Part shown: piece by piece, positions 61,371-64,000 of the stretch
Numbering within the stretch: position 1 is the first letter of the stretch
Layout: each line of letters starts with the position of its first letter
Assembly: GCF_029910535.1 (NCBI RefSeq)
Contig: NZ_CP069362.1
Location: forward strand, 992,001-1,056,000
Direction: 5' to 3'
DNA from: Marinitoga aeolica
GTDB taxonomy: Bacteria; Thermotogota; Thermotogae; Petrotogales; Petrotogaceae
DNA: 64,000 nt
Notes under the pieces: model-generated
Seen by the model: the letters and a program-made list of their open reading frames with translations, nothing else
The model's database searches: none
What the model was told of the DNA's origin: nothing
Translations under genes and position numbers: made by a program

Positions 61371-63185
61371 CTAAATATTTATTCCTTCAAAATTATCATA
61401 CAATATATTAATATACCCACCTATTTTTTCCACTTCAACAAGAATATCTCTGGTATTAAATAAGAAATTTTGAATTGATGCGCTTATTTCTTCAGCAGTT
61501 GCAGCACTTTCTTCTGAAATTGCAAGTAAACTCTCTATATTTTGTGTTGTTCCTTCTAATTTTTCTTCTTCATCTTTTAATCTCATAATAAGATTATTAA
61601 TTTCTGATGAAATCATAGAAATTGCTTCACTGGATTTTTTATTCTCCTGGGAGCTGACATTCAAATTACTTGATTGTTGTTTCATTTCTTCAAATTCACT
61701 TGTTAATTTACCCGTTAATTCATTTATTCCATTTGTTACTACACCTAAAAATTCTGAAATATTATTAGCTGATTCTTTAGATTCCTCTGCTAATTTTCTT
61801 ATTTCATCAGCAACAACAGCAAATCCTTTTCCACTTTCTCCAGCTCTTGCTGCTTCTATTGCTGCATTTAGCGCCAATAAATTAGTTTGTTCTGCTATAC
61901 TCATAACGGTTGAAGCAATCTCTTTTATTTGTTCAGCTTCTTTCTGTAATTTATCTCCAAGTTTTACCAACTCCTTAAACCTATTACTCATTTCAAGAAT
62001 ACCTTCAGATGAACTTTCAACATTATTTGCAGATTTTAGTATTGCCTTTACAGCTTCATTTAAAGATTCAACCATTTCCGATTCTCTTTCAACTATTTCA
62101 GAAAGTGTTTGAACATTAGAATTTACAGCCTCTGATACATTTTCCGTATCATTACTAATCTGTATTGAAGTATCGGCAACCTGTTGAGCTAAGTCTTGCA
62201 TTGTATCTATAAGTTCTTTTAAATTATGTGCTGATTCATTAACTGTATTTACAGCTCCTTCAATTTCTTGAACATCTCCTGTTACTCCAAGTAATATTTT
62301 TCTAAATTCATCTGTTAAATCATAAAAACCGTCTGTTATTTCTTTAATTTCCGTAGCACCTTCGAATTTGATAGGGTAATCAAAATTCCTCTTTTTATAA
62401 TTATTCAATATTTCTAAAATTGTTCTATGCCCTTTTCCATATTCGCCAGTACTCAAATAAGATAATACAAAATAAATTATTCCTGTCACTATTGCTGCTA
62501 TTAAATTATTATCAATATAATTAAAGGATAACCATGAAACTAAAATTATAAAAATAGGCATTAATATAATAAATACACTTTTCATTGATTTAAAAATACC
62601 CAATGAAAAAATCTTGAAAAATTTCATTTTTTCTATCTTTACATAGGGTTTTTCAGCTGTTAATTTTACTTTTAAATAATTAAATTCTCCATCTTTACCC
62701 TTTTCTATAATTTCAACATCAATCTTTTCATTAAAATAATCTGATACTCCTTCAATCAATCCTAAAAAATAATCTGAAAATTCTCTTTTAGATTTATAGA
62801 TCAAATAAGATTGTGTAGAAGTTATTGGTTGGTATATAATTCGTGGTGGTAAAATTCCTAATCTTCTTGTCAATAACATATGAATAGTATCCATAGCTGC
62901 TAAAAAAGATAATGCACTTGGTTTTTTAAAAAACAATGGATACCATTTTGAAAATGTTTTTATATTTTCTCGTCCAGTTTTTCTCATTACATCTGCTCGT
63001 GAAACGCCTGTACTTTCTGCAATTTCCTTGATAATCTTCTCCAATAGATTTTCATCAAAATCATCTAAAAGTGATCCCTTTTTTTCGGGGTTCACATTAT
63101 TATTTTTTAAAATTTTACTAATTTTCTCATCACCAAATATTTTTTTCCACGTTTCAATCCAGGTAAATACCAGTAATTTTTTCAT
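61371..63185 (-). CDS. H-NOX haem sensor fused to chemoreceptor
   Basis: 604 residues. Residues 1-180 are an H-NOX domain: proximal haem ligand His102 ([11 protein letters not shown]), porphyrin clamp Y130-S132-R134 (YKSKRE), and distal-pocket residues Trp9, Asn74 (GRENIKTF) and Tyr139 (SDYFLG) that in the Thermoanaerobacter protein stabilise bound O2. Two membrane helices follow (about 205-250), then an MCP domain with the tip [19 protein letters not shown] near 440. So it is a gas-sensing, membrane-bound receptor with cytoplasmic haem domain. An H-NOX–MCP fusion is known from thermophilic anaerobes; the O2-binding assignment here is by motif. Confidence 0.93.
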   Translation of the reverse strand: MKKLLVFTWIETWKKIFGDEKISKILKNNNVNPEKKGSLLDDFDENLLEKIIKEIAESTGVSRADVMRKTGRENIKTFSKWYPLFFKKPSALSFLAAMDTIHMLLTRRLGILPPRIIYQPITSTQSYLIYKSKREFSDYFLGLIEGVSDYFNEKIDVEIIEKGKDGEFNYLKVKLTAEKPYVKIEKMKFFKIFSLGIFKSMKSVFIILMPIFIILVSWLSFNYIDNNLIAAIVTGIIYFVLSYLSTGEYGKGHRTILEILNNYKKRNFDYPIKFEGATEIKEITDGFYDLTDEFRKILLGVTGDVQEIEGAVNTVNESAHNLKELIDTMQDLAQQVADTSIQISNDTENVSEAVNSNVQTLSEIVERESEMVESLNEAVKAILKSANNVESSSEGILEMSNRFKELVKLGDKLQKEAEQIKEIASTVMSIAEQTNLLALNAAIEAARAGESGKGFAVVADEIRKLAEESKESANNISEFLGVVTNGINELTGKLTSEFEEMKQQSSNLNVSSQENKKSSEAISMISSEINNLIMRLKDEEEKLEGTTQNIESLLAISEESAATAEEISASIQNFLFNTRDILVEVEKIGGYINILYDNFEGINI

Positions 63186-63292
63186 TTTTTCACCTCTTTA
63201 AAGATGTAATTTAACCTTTAAATAATATTTTCTTATTCTAATATAAATTATATCACATTTATTAATTTTTATGATATAATACTTTTTGAACA

Positions 63293-63368
63293 CGGGGAGT
63301 AGCGCAGATGGTAGCGTGTCAAATTCGGGATTTGAAGGTCGCCGGTTCGACTCCGGTCTCCCCGACCA
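63293..63368 (+). tRNA. tRNA-Pro (anticodon CGG)
   Basis: 76 bases with encoded CCA. Acceptor CGGGGAG/CTCCCCG, anticodon stem TCAAA/TTTGA with loop TTCGGGA and anticodon CGG at 63326-63328, T arm CCGG-TTCGACT-CCGG. A -10 TATAAT lies at 63275-63280. Confidence 0.94.
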
Positions 63369-63397
63369 AAATAAGCTGGGAAATCCCAGCTTATTTT
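63369..63397. terminator. Bidirectional intrinsic terminator
   Basis: Stem AATAAGCTGGG/CCCAGCTTATT with an AAAT loop and T run, between tRNA-Pro and the convergent kinase gene, overlapping the latter's stop codon. Confidence 0.9.
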
Positions 63398-63882
63398 TTA
63401 TATCCTGTTATATTTCTTAAAAATTCGTATCTTTTCTTTTTATCTTCTTCTCCCTCAACACCTAATGGAGATTGTCCATCAACAACTCCCATTACTCCTC
63501 TACCTAAATCTGTTTCAGCTACTAATACCTGTAAAGGATTTGCTGTAGCAGCATATATATTTACAATTTCTTGAACTTGTTTTAATCTCGGTAATATATT
63601 AATTGGATATCCATTTCTTATTATTAAAACAAAAAAATGTCCTGCTCCAACATTCTTTGCATTTTCTATTGCAAGATTTGTTAATTCCTCATCATTTCCA
63701 TCAAATCTAATTAGTCTTGGACCACTTGCTTCGTTGAAAGCTAATCCAAATTTCATACCTGGTACTGTTGTCACAATTGTTTCATATATATCTTCTACTG
63801 TTTTTATAAAATGCGATTGGCCCACTATAACATTACAATCTTCTGGAAATTTAATATCTACTGCTTCAAATTTAATGTTCAT
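63391..63882 (-). CDS. Adenosine-specific kinase (PF04008 family)
   Basis: 163 residues, full length for the family. [20 protein letters not shown] at the start, '[18 protein letters not shown]' near 42-59, [20 protein letters not shown] near 82-101, '[16 protein letters not shown]' and the C-terminal [12 protein letters not shown]. Homologues bind or phosphorylate adenosine; physiology is little known. ATG 63882 has GGAGGTG upstream and overlaps the end of the upstream frame by 11 bases. Confidence 0.9.
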   Translation of the reverse strand: MNIKFEAVDIKFPEDCNVIVGQSHFIKTVEDIYETIVTTVPGMKFGLAFNEASGPRLIRFDGNDEELTNLAIENAKNVGAGHFFVLIIRNGYPINILPRLKQVQEIVNIYAATANPLQVLVAETDLGRGVMGVVDGQSPLGVEGEEDKKKRYEFLRNITGYKK

Positions 63883-64000
63883 TATTTACACCTCCACTTT
63901 TATTTATTTCTATCCAGATTTTATCTATTTCTTTATTATATTTTTTAAATATTTCTAATACATCATATCGAAAATGAGAAGGATTAGTCCTATTATCTCC
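63872..64000 (-). CDS. 3' end of an unidentified gene
   Basis: The frame entering from the right edge is open for 42 codons ([20 protein letters not shown], then a charged helical end) and stops at TAA 63874-63872, overlapping the start of the adenosine-specific kinase gene. The other two frames contain early stops. Too little is present to name the family. Confidence 0.5.
   Translation of the reverse strand, partial: GDNRTNPSHFRYDVLEIFKKYNKEIDKIWIEINKSGGVNNEH

Noticed and set aside
1-64000. CRISPR array
   Set aside because: No regularly spaced repeats of 24-40 bases were seen on reading the window; the only long exact repeat noticed is the 31-bp pair at 53371 and 54511.

Overview
The window is AT-rich, densely packed bacterial DNA that looks like a member of the Thermotogota, probably close to Marinitoga (order Petrotogales). 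The evidence is the family mix: non-lipoprotein solute-binding proteins with classical signal peptides, an outer-membrane beta-barrel of the kind found in the 'toga', SpoVS in a probable non-sporulator, tandem DegV proteins, an adenosine-specific kinase, and an H-NOX chemoreceptor very like that of thermophilic anaerobes. The taxonomic call is inference; there is no rRNA in the window.

Layout. 1-4.3 kb: the end of a sugar ABC transporter (permease cut by the window edge, plus binding protein), a MobA-like nucleotidyltransferase, a ferritin-like/VIT1 iron transporter fusion and the hibernation factor Hpf. 4.3-7.3 kb: a very AT-rich accessory operon with a 72-residue Gly/Asn/Ser-rich peptide, an unknown gene broken by one in-frame TAG, a CPBP-type membrane protease broken by one frameshift, and a membrane-anchored beta-propeller. 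7.3-14.1 kb: a complete oligopeptide ABC operon (D-F-A-B-C) behind a consensus promoter. 14.1-22.5 kb: housekeeping genes (RqcP-like, RarA, two DegV, CBS-ACT, metallo-beta-lactamase fold, GlgA, GalT-like, outer-membrane barrel). 22.6-25.8 kb: a second sugar ABC transporter with a LacI-type operator and no ATPase gene.

25.8-44.1 kb is the most distinctive region. A 13-gene minus-strand chemosensory operon (HEAT protein, CheR, CheY, CheA, ParA-like ATPase, TPR protein with a Spo0J-like N-terminus, soluble two-tip receptor, triple CheW, CheB, HD-GYP, response regulator, degenerate histidine kinase, HD protein) faces a plus-strand CheX-like phosphatase, histidine kinase and response regulator, with another HD-GYP gene convergent to these. 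No flagellar genes are present. The three HD-type proteins suggest output through cyclic di-GMP, and the ParA/TPR pair suggests that a cytoplasmic array is actively positioned.

44.1-64 kb: NadE, the two-subunit serine dehydratase, enolase behind a fluoride riboswitch, a secreted patatin, an AAA/PD-(D/E)XK protein, a TetR-RND pair whose promoter/operator was duplicated around an inserted DUF1016 (YhcG-type) nuclease gene, a phosphate acyltransferase, a lipoprotein, Lnt, a PP-loop ATPase, a phosphoesterase, tRNA-Arg, SpoVS, an H-NOX chemoreceptor with a coupled unknown protein, tRNA-Pro and an adenosine-specific kinase. Many convergent gene pairs share bidirectional hairpin terminators. No CRISPR array and no recognisable transposase were seen.
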